Of a DNA stretch of 63,120 nt, positions 27,304-35,414 are shown one piece after another (positions within the stretch are counted from its first letter, which is position 1; each line of letters starts with the position of its first letter). A model generated the notes under the pieces. It was not told the origin of the DNA. It did no database searches and saw only the letters and a program-made list of their open reading frames with translations. Source of the stretch: Nostoc sp. CHAB 5836. Its GTDB lineage: Bacteria > Cyanobacteriota > Cyanobacteriia > Cyanobacteriales > Nostocaceae. Position numbers and translations under genes: made by a program. The stretch covers positions 1-63,120 of the forward strand of contig NZ_JAIVFV010000020.1 of assembly GCF_020829445.1 (NCBI RefSeq). Reading direction: 5' to 3'.

Positions 27304-27480
27304 GTAGTGTATGATCAATAAGGTTATTCGGTTCTGGTGGAAGTCAGCTACCAGAGGTAACTCTTAAAGTTCGGTGCAAATCCGGCCCTTGGGAGCAACC
27401 GTGAACCAATTTGAGATTAACGAACTAAGTAATCGAAAATCGCAAATTGAGTGAGTCAGGATGCCCGCCGAAATAAATTG
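27304..27480 (+). promoter_or_regulatory. Cobalamin riboswitch
   Basis: Upstream of the DUF1636-cobK pair lies a classical B12-element layout: GTTCGGTGCAAATCCGGCCC, then GGGAGCAACCGTGA, and the B12 box AGTCAGGATGCCCGCC ending about 30 bp before the ATG at 27509. Adenosyl- or methylcobalamin binding would be expected to reduce expression of the genes downstream. No clear terminator was found, so translational control is the more likely mode (inference). Confidence 0.9.
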
Positions 27481-27508
27481 ATCATTTCCACATATCTGCG
27501 AGGTACAG

Positions 27509-27928
27509 ATGACTACGACTGTAAATATTTTGCCAACCAGTCCCTTGGGTATTGCTGAACATACTTTATTTGTTTGTAAAACCTGTGCCAGCGTTTGGCA
27601 AAATGGAAAACCCTTAGGTGAAAGTGGTGGTGAAAAACTTTTACAGCAACTTCAGCAGCTTGCACAGGATTGGGAGTTACGAGATCAATTCGCAATTCAA
27701 GAAGTTGAATGCATGAGTGCTTGTAATCATTCTTGTGTAGTCGCCTTTGCTGCCAAAGGCAAATTAACATATTTATTCGGTGATTTAGCCGTTGATGGTA
27801 GTGCCTCTGCGGTACTGCAATGTGCTAGTCAATACTATGGCAAAGCAGATGGTTTGCTGCCTTGGTCAGAGCGTCCAGAAGCAATGAAGAAGGGCATTTT
27901 AGCAAAGATTCCACCTTTATCTTCATGA
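27509..27928 (+). CDS. DUF1636-family metal-binding protein
   Basis: A 139-residue protein with a thioredoxin-like ferredoxin pattern: LFVCKTCASVW near the N-terminus and VECMSACNHSCVVAF later, giving CxxC and CxxxC-type ligand sets. DUF1636 proteins are regularly found with cobalamin genes and metal homeostasis; the reaction, if any, is not established. It directly follows the cobalamin riboswitch and overlaps cobK by ATGA, which supports B12-linked co-expression. A role in cobalt handling or as an iron-sulfur redox partner is an inference. Confidence 0.8.
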   Translation: MTTTVNILPTSPLGIAEHTLFVCKTCASVWQNGKPLGESGGEKLLQQLQQLAQDWELRDQFAIQEVECMSACNHSCVVAFAAKGKLTYLFGDLAVDGSASAVLQCASQYYGKADGLLPWSERPEAMKKGILAKIPPLSS

Positions 27929-28665
27929 TGCGCGTTTTGATTCTGGGGGGGACGGGTGATGCAGCAGAACTAGCTGCTAAAGTTACCACTATCCAAGGGT
28001 TAGAAGTAATCACGTCCCTAGCTGGCCGCACCCGTGAACCGTCAATACCTTTGGGCGAAGTGCGGGTTGGAGGCTTCGGTGGTGTGGCTGGATTGGCTAG
28101 CTATCTACGAGTCATGGAAATCGACTTATTAATTGATGCAACCCATCCTTTTGCTACTCAGATTTCCTTCAATGCGGCAGATGCTGCAACGGAAGTTGGA
28201 ATACCACGTTTAATGTTAATTCGTCCGCCTTGGGAAAAAGTCAGTGGCGATCGCTGGATTGAAGTTGACAGCGTTCAAGCCGCAGCCGCATCTGTAGCAA
28301 ACCAGGCACAGCGCGTGTTTTTGACCGTTGGTAGGCAAGAACTCGCCGCTTTTGCTCACCTAGAGGAAATTTGGTTTGTGATGCGGATGATTGACCCTCC
28401 TACCGATGATGCTTTAGTGCCACCGGGGATCCTATTGTGCGATCGCGGGCCCTTTACCCTTAATAATGAAAGGCAAATCCTGATTCACAACAAGATTGAT
28501 ACCATTGTGAGTAAAAATAGCGGTGGCGATGCTACAAAGCCTAAGATTATCGCAGCGCGAGAACTGGGCGTGAAGGTTGTGATGATAAATCGTCCAGCCA
28601 TACCGCCAGGGGCGCAGGTTAGTAATATTGATGCTGCTTTAGCATGGCTATTTAATCGTTGCTAA
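27925..28665 (+). CDS. cobK: Precorrin-6A reductase
   Basis: NAD(P)H-dependent reduction of precorrin-6A in corrin-ring synthesis (CbiJ in the anaerobic route). The 246 residues start MMRVLILGGTGDAAELAAK, a Rossmann-type motif, and contain DLLIDATHPFATQIS, LTVGRQELAAF and IVSKNSGGDATKPKI, all typical of the family. The start at 27925 overlaps the stop of the DUF1636 gene (ATGA); an upstream in-frame start at 27862 would overlap more and lacks similarity. It is probably controlled by the riboswitch at 27304-27480. The next intergenic region begins with a G-type element. Confidence 0.92.
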   Translation: MMRVLILGGTGDAAELAAKVTTIQGLEVITSLAGRTREPSIPLGEVRVGGFGGVAGLASYLRVMEIDLLIDATHPFATQISFNAADAATEVGIPRLMLIRPPWEKVSGDRWIEVDSVQAAAASVANQAQRVFLTVGRQELAAFAHLEEIWFVMRMIDPPTDDALVPPGILLCDRGPFTLNNERQILIHNKIDTIVSKNSGGDATKPKIIAARELGVKVVMINRPAIPPGAQVSNIDAALAWLFNRC

Positions 28666-28709
28666 GATTGAATTATTATAAGATGACTGGCTGAAAACCC
28701 TTGATAGAC

Positions 28710-28899
28710 CAATACGCTTGGGTTAAGGCTAAAACTCTGTTACAAAATCAATTTTTTAACGAACTGCCTTCTCTAAGAGCTGACAATTCAGGTCATGTGG
28801 AAAAGGTAACACGAAACCTAACCCCCCAGCCCCCTTCCCTACTAGGGAAGGGGGAGAGGACACAGAGAGAAGAAAGAAATGCTTAACCCAAGTGTATTG
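28710..28899. mobile_element. 190-bp CAATAC-ended element, perfect 10-bp TSD
   Basis: It runs CAATACGCTTGGGTTAAG to CTTAACCCAAGTGTATTG. CTTGATAGAC is repeated at 28700-28709 and 28900-28909. Its interior includes a piece of the CTGACAATTCAGG element (from 28780), so elements are nested. Confidence 0.92.
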
Positions 28900-28945
28900 C
28901 TTGATAGACAGGTGCGTAACCACCGAATCTCGTACTTTCGGCGAA

Positions 28946-29017
28946 TATAGAGACGTAGCAGTGCTACGTCTCTACAAAGGTTCTGGGTAACGCATATTTA
29001 ATTTCACCAGATGTCTA
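28946..29017. mobile_element. TAGACATCTGGTG family MITE, copy 2 (left-truncated, inverted)
   Basis: GTAGAGACG-type palindrome followed by GGTTCTGGGTAACGCATATT and the end CACCAGATGTCTA at 29017. The other end is degraded. From 29018 to 29389 no gene is visible; a lone ACCGAACCGTATTG end sits near 29270, and the sugar dehydrogenase promoter is presumably between there and 29390. Confidence 0.75.
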
Positions 29018-29389
29018 TTGACATTATTCTCAAAACTACTCCCTTCCCGCTAGAAAATTATCGATCAATGTAGTATGCTTATAAGAATAGCGTAGTACAA
29101 TAATTACCTAGATTGTCAACCCCACCTCCCTGGGTAGAAAACGAGTAATGTTTATTTATGTATTTTGATGTAATACAGAATAGATAATCTTTCGGCTGGA
29201 AGGGAGTAGAACCGAATCATCAACCTTTTAGGATTCTAAAAATTGAGATTTTTGGTTAACCGAACCGTATTGGCTTAGATCGGACTCAGGTTGTAAGGAA
29301 TTCCATAATTATGGGAATTGAGGCTAATTTTATTTTATTAATAAGATCAGCCGAGATTGGATAAACTCAAAGCTATTTATGACTGAATC

Positions 29390-30847
29390 ATGAAGAAATC
29401 ATACATTTTAATTGGTATCTGTATAGCCTTGTTTTTCAACTTGGTGTTTTCTAATATTTCTTCGGCTCAAATTACAAATCCGATTGTTGAAAAGATTAAA
29501 AAATCCCAGCTTTCCGTAGGTCTACAAGAAGTGGTGCAAATACCCAAAAGCCTTATAGAGCCAAAGAAAGAGGGAATTGCTAGATTGAATCTGTTAGCCA
29601 ATGCAGGTGATGGTAGCGGTAGGTTATTCGTCAATGATATGCGTGGCAAACTCTATGTAATTAATAATAATCAAGCCTCAGTTTACTTGGATTTAAAGGC
29701 ATTAATCTTAGCTTTTAGGAATAAAACCAATCAACAAGGTTTTTCTTATTTTGCCTTCCATCCAGAATTTCGCCAAAATGGAATTTTTTATACTGTACAC
29801 AGCGAAGAAAAAAATAACTCCCTTCCTGATTTTCCTGTAACTAAAACAATTATTGATCGGGCAGGTAACATCATCCAAAGTTCTCACCATGACGTAGTTC
29901 TAGAATGGAAAACTACTAATCCTGCTTCTAATATTTTTTCGGGAAATTTTCGAGAAATTCTCCGGATTGAACAGCCATATGCAGACCATAATGTCGGGCA
30001 ATTAGGCTTTAATCCTAATACTAAACCTGGAGATGTTGATTATGGAATGTTGTACATTGCTATAGCAGACGGAGGAAGTGATGGCTTTCCTGTCAGCAAT
30101 ACAGATCCTCTAGATAATGGACAAGACCTGAGTGTACCTCTAGGAAAAATTCTGCGTATAGATCCTTTTGGTAACAACAGCGCTAACACCAAGTACGGCA
30201 TCCCTGAAGATAATCCTTTTGCTTTGGATAACAATCCCAAAACTTTAGGGGAAATTTGGGCTTATGGGTTACGTAATCCCCATCGTTTTAGTTGGGATAG
30301 AGGTGGCGAAGGCAAAATGTTAATTGTTGATATCGGTCAAGCTTTGATTGAAGAAATAAATCTTGGGAGCAAAGGTGCTAATTACGGATGGGGGAATCGT
30401 GAGGGAACGTGGGTGATAGATGAAAAGAATGAAAATGCTCTATTTCCTTTACCTAAAGATGATGCCAAATATGGTTACACATATCCGGTTGCTCAATATG
30501 ACCATGATAAACCTGCTGATTGGCAGGGTTCTTATTCAGTTGCGATCGCCGACGGTTATGTTTATAGAGGTAAAGCCATTCCAGAATTAGTCGGTCAGTA
30601 TATTTTTGCTGATTTTGGCAACGATGGACGCTTTTTTCATGTACCTGTGGATAAACTTGTTAATGGGAAACAAGCAAAGATTAAACAACTTAGACTTTTT
30701 GATGGTCAAAAAGAAACTTCTTTTCTAGAAATAGTTGGTAGTAAACGTTCTGATGTCAGGCTTGGGGTAGACGAACAGGGAGAAATTTATGTAACCTCTA
30801 AGAGCGATGGTAAGGTGAGAAAAATTGTGCGATCGCGCAAGTTGTAA
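29390..30847 (+). CDS. Exported PQQ-dependent sugar dehydrogenase-like protein (GSDH family)
   Basis: A 485-residue protein with a signal peptide (YILIGICIALFFNLVFSN, cleaved near SSA) and a six-bladed propeller fold of the glucose/sorbosone dehydrogenase family: LANAGDGSGRLFVNDMRGK, the GQLGFNPNTKPG region, AIADGGSDGFPVSN, GKILRIDPFGNN and WAYGLRNPHRFSWD, then YVYRGKAIPELVGQYIFADF. Members oxidise aldoses with PQQ, but substrate cannot be inferred, and cyanobacteria often lack PQQ synthesis, so cofactor use is uncertain. The stop codon lies within the 10-bp target duplication of the element at 30849-30994. Confidence 0.85.
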   Translation: MKKSYILIGICIALFFNLVFSNISSAQITNPIVEKIKKSQLSVGLQEVVQIPKSLIEPKKEGIARLNLLANAGDGSGRLFVNDMRGKLYVINNNQASVYLDLKALILAFRNKTNQQGFSYFAFHPEFRQNGIFYTVHSEEKNNSLPDFPVTKTIIDRAGNIIQSSHHDVVLEWKTTNPASNIFSGNFREILRIEQPYADHNVGQLGFNPNTKPGDVDYGMLYIAIADGGSDGFPVSNTDPLDNGQDLSVPLGKILRIDPFGNNSANTKYGIPEDNPFALDNNPKTLGEIWAYGLRNPHRFSWDRGGEGKMLIVDIGQALIEEINLGSKGANYGWGNREGTWVIDEKNENALFPLPKDDAKYGYTYPVAQYDHDKPADWQGSYSVAIADGYVYRGKAIPELVGQYIFADFGNDGRFFHVPVDKLVNGKQAKIKQLRLFDGQKETSFLEIVGSKRSDVRLGVDEQGEIYVTSKSDGKVRKIVRSRKL

Positions 30848-30848
30848 C

Positions 30849-30994
30849 CTGACTTTTCACGGCATTTGGAAGACCTCTCTCTAAATCTCTCTTCCTTTAA
30901 GGAGAGAGACTTTGAATTTCCCCCTTCCCGCCACGAGTTGGGGGTTAGGGGGTTAGGTTTTTGGTAGACTTTTCCACATAACCTGAATTGTCAG
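30849..30994. mobile_element. 146-bp MITE with 10-bp TSD AAGTTGTAAC
   Basis: It runs CTGACTTTTCACGG to CCTGAATTGTCAG, is exactly 146 bp like the copy in tpsA at 1898-2043, and is flanked by AAGTTGTAAC at 30839-30848 and 30995-31004. The left end has diverged (CTGACTTTTC versus CTGACAATTC). Confidence 0.88.
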
Positions 30995-31040
30995 AAGTTG
31001 TAACAAATGCGGGCGAAGTTCAAGCTTAGTACAGCAGTCA

Positions 31041-32036
31041 ATGAAAATCTGTATTGTTGGTGCGGGTGCCATTGGTGGATATTTAGGGGCAAAATTAGCA
31101 CTGGCTGGTGAAGCAGTGACGCTGATTGCTCGTGGTTCTCATTTGGAAGCAATTCAAAAAAATGGGCTAAAGTTGTTGATGGCAGACGGTTATAGCCAAA
31201 TTGCTACTCCATCTTTGGCAACTAGCGATATCCAGGAAGCGGGAACACAAGATGTAGTAATTTTAACTGTGAAGGCTCACAGTGTACCTGCGATCGCCCC
31301 TTTTCTACCTGCACTATATGATGCTCACACCATAGTGGTGACAGCCCAAAATGGCGTTCCTTGGTGGTACTTTCGTCAGCACGGCGGTGAGTATGAAGGT
31401 ACGCGAATTCAATCTGTTGACCCAGATGGGATTATTGAAGCTAGTATCGGTGCCCAACGCGCCATCGGTTGTGTGGTTTACCCGGCAACTGAGATAATTG
31501 AACCAGGTGTAATTAAACATATTGAAGGCGATCGCTTTACTCTCGGTGAAATCGACGGTACTAAAACCGAACGCATCCAATTATTAGCAGAGGCTTTAAA
31601 ACAGGCAGGATTCAAAGCACCAATCCGCAATCAAATTCGCACGGAAATTTGGGTCAAGTTGTGGGGGAATGTGGCGTTTAATCCCATCAGTGCCTTAACT
31701 GGTGCTACCTTAGAGGATATTTGTCGCTATCCCCTCACCCGTGAACTAGCGCGGCAAATGATGACTGAAACTCAAGCGATCGCAGAAAATTTGGGTATAA
31801 AGTTTGGCATCACTTTGGAGGAGCGAATTAATGGGGCAGAAAACGTTGGTGCCCACAAAACCTCGATGCTACAAGATATTGAAGCCGGACGCGCTATGGA
31901 GATAGACGCTATTGTTGGCGCGGTGGCAGAATTGGGAAAACTCACTCAAATTCCCACACCTTATATTGATGCTATATATGCCAGCGTCAAGCTGCTGGAG
32001 GCAACCGAACAAAGAAAGTTAGGAGTTTGGAGTTAG
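31041..32036 (+). CDS. panE: 2-dehydropantoate 2-reductase (ketopantoate reductase)
   Basis: NADPH-dependent reduction of ketopantoate to pantoate in coenzyme A synthesis. The 331-residue protein opens with a Rossmann motif (IVGAGAIGGYLGAKLA), followed by VILTVKAHSVPAI, TAQNGVPWWYF and the C-terminal catalytic helix region IWVKLWGNVAFNPISALTGAT with the family Lys and Asn. HKTSMLQDIEAGRAMEIDAI matches the substrate-binding region. The final residues (KLGVWS) are encoded by a tandem repeat GTTAGGAGTTTGGAG that also supplies the stop. It is a monocistronic unit as far as visible. Confidence 0.92.
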   Translation: MKICIVGAGAIGGYLGAKLALAGEAVTLIARGSHLEAIQKNGLKLLMADGYSQIATPSLATSDIQEAGTQDVVILTVKAHSVPAIAPFLPALYDAHTIVVTAQNGVPWWYFRQHGGEYEGTRIQSVDPDGIIEASIGAQRAIGCVVYPATEIIEPGVIKHIEGDRFTLGEIDGTKTERIQLLAEALKQAGFKAPIRNQIRTEIWVKLWGNVAFNPISALTGATLEDICRYPLTRELARQMMTETQAIAENLGIKFGITLEERINGAENVGAHKTSMLQDIEAGRAMEIDAIVGAVAELGKLTQIPTPYIDAIYASVKLLEATEQRKLGVWS

Positions 32037-32082
32037 GAGTTTGGAGTTAGGAGTTTGGAGTTAGGAGTTTGGAGTTTGGAAT
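32018..32082. repeat. GGAGTT-type short tandem repeats at the 3' end of panE
   Basis: TTAGGAGTTTGGAG units repeat about four times, starting within the last codons of panE. Related arrays lie at 36327, 36473 and 40931. They fit the short tandemly repeated sequences known in heterocystous cyanobacteria. Confidence 0.85.
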
Positions 32083-32092
32083 TACGAATTAT

Positions 32093-33373
32093 TTAGTAGC
32101 TTCTTAAAGCAGTTATTGGATCTAATTTTGATGCGTTGCGTGCTGGAATTACCCCAGCGATTAAGCCAACAGTTAACGAGAGTCCAAAACCAGCAATGAT
32201 CGACAATAAAGAAATTACAAACGGAAATTTGAATATATTTGCAGCTACAAAGGCTAATAAAATGCCAGTCGCTATCCCAATACATCCGCCGACAATAGAA
32301 ATCACGATGGCTTCGGCTAAAAATTGATTGAGAATGGCTGAATTAGTCGCTCCTACGGCTTTGCGAATCCCGATTTCTCGCGTCCGCTCGACCACAGAAA
32401 CTAGCATAATGTTAGCAATACCAATGCCGCCGACGACCAGAGAAATTCCCGCGATCGCTACCACCATGATTGTAAATAAACCCACAACATTAGTGAAGGT
32501 GCTAACAATATCAGCTTGATTAGTCAACCGAAAATCATCGGCTTGGGGCGGATAAATATTGTGACGTAGCCGTAAAAGATTGGTGACTTGAAACTGAGCC
32601 GCTTCTAACTGCTCCTGATTGGCACCTTTGACTAAAATTCCATTTACAGAAACGCCTACCAGGGCATTGTTTCCCACCAGTCTCTTCGACATAGTAATCA
32701 GAGGGATGAAAATCTGGTCATCTCGATCCATCGGCCCCTGAGAACCTTTAGGCTCCATCACCCCAATTACTTCATAAGCCTCTCCCTGAATCCGAATTCT
32801 CTTGCCGATGGGATTTACACCCTGTCCAAAGAGCGTGTTTTGGACTGTGGGGCCAAGAATAGCAACCTGTGCGGCAGTATCTAGTTCTTCCTGAGTAAAA
32901 TATCTCCCTTGCTGGGGGTGGGTATTTCTGACTTCTGGGTAATTCAAATCTGTTCCATAAATAGTTGTTGAGGTGTTCTGTCCTGCATATACAACTTGAG
33001 CATTGCGTTGGAGATAAGCAGAAACCATCTGTGCTGATGGTGCTTGTGTAGCGATCGCCTTAGCATCTTCCAAAGTCAACGTGCTACTAGAACCTACACC
33101 TTGTCGGACATTCCCGCTTCTTGCTGCACCTGCCAAAATTTGGATGACATCTGTACCCAATGCTTGTATCTGTTGCTCAACCCCCTTTTGTACTCCCTGA
33201 CCGACAGAAGTAATGGCAATAACTGAAGAAATCCCAATAATCACACCCAACATAGTTAAACCTGTGCGTAATTTGTTACTCCACAGAGTCTCTGCCGCCA
33301 TTGTCAAGACTTCCAGCAACGGCACTGTCCCGGTATTCTTAGCTTTGTAAAAGCCCTTAAATATCTTAAACAT
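32093..33373 (-). CDS. MacB-like ABC transporter permease (FtsX family)
   Basis: A 426-residue permease. The first helix lies in LRTGLTMLGVIIGISSVIAI, followed by a periplasmic core (about 65-285) and three C-terminal helices of the FtsX domain, with VVGGIGIANIMLVSVVERTR and the conserved REIGIRKAVGAT. MacB-type systems export antibiotics, lipoproteins or glycolipids; heterocyst DevC belongs to this class. It has no fused ATPase, and none is encoded next to it, so an ATP-binding partner must come from elsewhere. The gene for the periplasmic adaptor lies upstream on the same strand, 261 bp away, but 239 bp of that gap is a mobile element; they were once about 22 bp apart. Confidence 0.9.
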   Translation of the reverse strand: MFKIFKGFYKAKNTGTVPLLEVLTMAAETLWSNKLRTGLTMLGVIIGISSVIAITSVGQGVQKGVEQQIQALGTDVIQILAGAARSGNVRQGVGSSSTLTLEDAKAIATQAPSAQMVSAYLQRNAQVVYAGQNTSTTIYGTDLNYPEVRNTHPQQGRYFTQEELDTAAQVAILGPTVQNTLFGQGVNPIGKRIRIQGEAYEVIGVMEPKGSQGPMDRDDQIFIPLITMSKRLVGNNALVGVSVNGILVKGANQEQLEAAQFQVTNLLRLRHNIYPPQADDFRLTNQADIVSTFTNVVGLFTIMVVAIAGISLVVGGIGIANIMLVSVVERTREIGIRKAVGATNSAILNQFLAEAIVISIVGGCIGIATGILLAFVAANIFKFPFVISLLSIIAGFGLSLTVGLIAGVIPARNASKLDPITALRSY

Positions 33374-33391
33374 AAGGTTTTATTTAAAACT

Positions 33392-33620
33392 CAATACAGT
33401 TGAGTTAAGCATTTCTTCCTTCTCTTCCTTTGCGTCCTTTGCGTCCTTTGCGGTTCGTTAAAAAAATTGACTTTGACAAAGAGTTAGGGATTTCCAAGAA
33501 ATAAATTATCCGAGAAAACGAACCACAGAGGCGCAGAGGGCACAGAGAGATGAAGAAGAGAGAGGATTTTTGAATGTTTTTTAATTTGGAAGTCTCCTAA
33601 GCCTTAACCCAAGCATATTG
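33392..33620. mobile_element. 229-bp CAATAC-ended element, perfect 10-bp TSD, in an exporter operon
   Basis: It runs CAATACAGTTGAGTTAAG to CTTAACCCAAGCATATTG. ATTTAAAACT is repeated at 33382-33391 and 33621-33630. It lies between the adaptor and permease genes. Confidence 0.92.
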
Positions 33621-33634
33621 ATTTAAAACTAACT

Positions 33635-35200
33635 TTAAGGAGAACCACTGCCTTGAGAACGACCACCACCGCCTGAACGACCTCCTCCTCCCAGACCAGG
33701 AAAAACTCCTCCTCGTGGTGTTGATTGCGGACGTGACCCTGGTGGGAAACTGAGCAATACTCTCTCGTCTCCTGTCAATCCAGACTTAATTTCGGTAAAG
33801 TTATTCGCGGTAACGCCAGTGTCGATGGGAGTAAACACAGGTTTGTTATCTGCTCCAGCCACAAACACGCCTGTGGCATTTTCTTGACGCACCACTGAGG
33901 CCGTTGGCACTACTAGAACATTTTCAACTTTACCGACTTGAAAATCTACTTCCACATTCATCCCAGACCGCAGTAGCCTTTGAGGGTCTAAAAGTGATAC
34001 TCTCACTTCAAAACTGGTGACGTTTTGCTCTACTATTGCTTGGGCAGCGATTTGGCTCACTTTACCTTCAAAGGTTTTTCCTGGGTAGGCATCTGCTTTA
34101 ATCGAGACTTTTTGACCAAGGCGGATTTTAGAAATATTTGTTTCTGCTAAATTTGCGACAACTTCATTTGTGGAAGCTAGAGACAAGATTGAAGAAGAAG
34201 AAGAAGAAGCTACTTCACTACTGGCGGTTGTGGGTGTGACGAAAGCGCCGGGATCAGCAAACTTTTTTGTTACCACACTATCAAAAGGGGCGCGAATGAT
34301 CGTGTCATTGATTTGGGCTTGGATGTTTTGCAGCGAGCCGCGAGCAGATGTTACTTGGGCGCGGGCTGCGTCAATATCTTCTTGGCGTGTTCCGGCTTTC
34401 AGGAGTGCCAAAGCTTGCTGTCTCTGCTTCACTACAGCTTGTGCTTGCTCAATATCTTCTGGGCGTGATCCGGCTTTTTGCAGAGCGAGTGCTTGCTGTG
34501 CTTCATTGACGTTAGCTTGAGCGCTGTCACGATTGGCACGGTTTTGGTTAAGAGTCTGAAGGGAAATACCGCCTGCATTGTAAAGTTGCTGATTACGAAC
34601 AAAATCATCTTCTGCTTTCCGAAGGGCGGCTTGAGCGCTTTGCAAGCGTGCTTGTGCTTGGGCTATATCTTGAGAGCGATTACCTGCTTGTACTTTTTGC
34701 AGATTCGCCTCGGCTTCGTCTAATACTCCTTGAGCTTGAGCAATATCTTGAGGGCGATTACCTGCGATCGCTTTTTGCAAATTCGCCTCGGCTTGTGCCA
34801 ATTGTCCTTGAGCAGAGGTGAGTTGCCCCCGCAGGTTGGAATCATCCATATAAGCTACAATCTGTCCTTGTTTGACAAGATCTCCCTCCTTTGCCAGCAG
34901 TGTTTTCAGGATGCCTGAGTTTTTCGGGCTGAGGTTGATTGACCGTTCAGGCTTCACCGTTCCGTTCGCTGAAACTGTGATTGTTAAACTCTGCCTTTCT
35001 ACAGGCTTTGTTAGCACCCGGCGGCTGGCTTGTTGACGAGGAGCAACCGTTACTTGGTAATAAACGGCATAGCCAATTCCACCCAAAAGGCAAAGAGCAA
35101 TTAGCCAAGAGAGCCAATTACCTCTTCCCTTTTTTCTCTTTACCTCTGGAACCAAAACTGATGAATTCACGGTTTCTGATGTATCAATTTTCATATCCAT
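33635..35200 (-). CDS. HlyD/MacA-type periplasmic adaptor protein
   Basis: A 521-residue membrane-fusion protein linking an inner-membrane ABC exporter to an outer-membrane channel. It has an N-terminal cytoplasmic stretch, one membrane helix (about 28-47, WLSWLIALCLLGGIGYAVYY), a lipoyl half-motif (LAKEGDLVKQGQIVAYMDD), a long coiled coil of four or five AGNRPQDIAQAQ-type repeats (about 125-285), the second lipoyl half (IIRAPFDSVVTKKFADPGAF) and a beta-barrel. The C-terminus is unusually rich in Gly, Arg and Ser (GGGGRSGGGGRSQGSGSP). A run of seven serines occurs near residue 340. Its partner permease is encoded downstream across a MITE. Confidence 0.9.
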   Translation of the reverse strand: MDMKIDTSETVNSSVLVPEVKRKKGRGNWLSWLIALCLLGGIGYAVYYQVTVAPRQQASRRVLTKPVERQSLTITVSANGTVKPERSINLSPKNSGILKTLLAKEGDLVKQGQIVAYMDDSNLRGQLTSAQGQLAQAEANLQKAIAGNRPQDIAQAQGVLDEAEANLQKVQAGNRSQDIAQAQARLQSAQAALRKAEDDFVRNQQLYNAGGISLQTLNQNRANRDSAQANVNEAQQALALQKAGSRPEDIEQAQAVVKQRQQALALLKAGTRQEDIDAARAQVTSARGSLQNIQAQINDTIIRAPFDSVVTKKFADPGAFVTPTTASSEVASSSSSSILSLASTNEVVANLAETNISKIRLGQKVSIKADAYPGKTFEGKVSQIAAQAIVEQNVTSFEVRVSLLDPQRLLRSGMNVEVDFQVGKVENVLVVPTASVVRQENATGVFVAGADNKPVFTPIDTGVTANNFTEIKSGLTGDERVLLSFPPGSRPQSTPRGGVFPGLGGGGRSGGGGRSQGSGSP

Positions 35201-35414
35201 ATAAATTCATACATAATGATTATTGATCAAAAAGTTGAAACTGATGTATGACCAAAGTCACCAATTTGTTTAGTTAGGGAGTGAGGTATTGGGTTTGTGG
35301 CGGTTTTCTCCAGTTCACCATTCCCCAAGATTGGTAAGATTTTGCTGCCGTCAAGAGCGGAGATCGTTTAAGCTAGCTGAAAGATTCATTGATTAGTGGC
35401 TTAAAGGCGGTAAT

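Noticed and set aside
28701..28886. A 61-codon open frame after cobK
   Set aside because: It lies wholly in the 28710-28899 mobile element and its nested pieces.
34170..34520. A 116-codon frame antisense to the adaptor gene
   Set aside because: It mirrors the repetitive coiled-coil codons of the minus-strand gene; no independent evidence.
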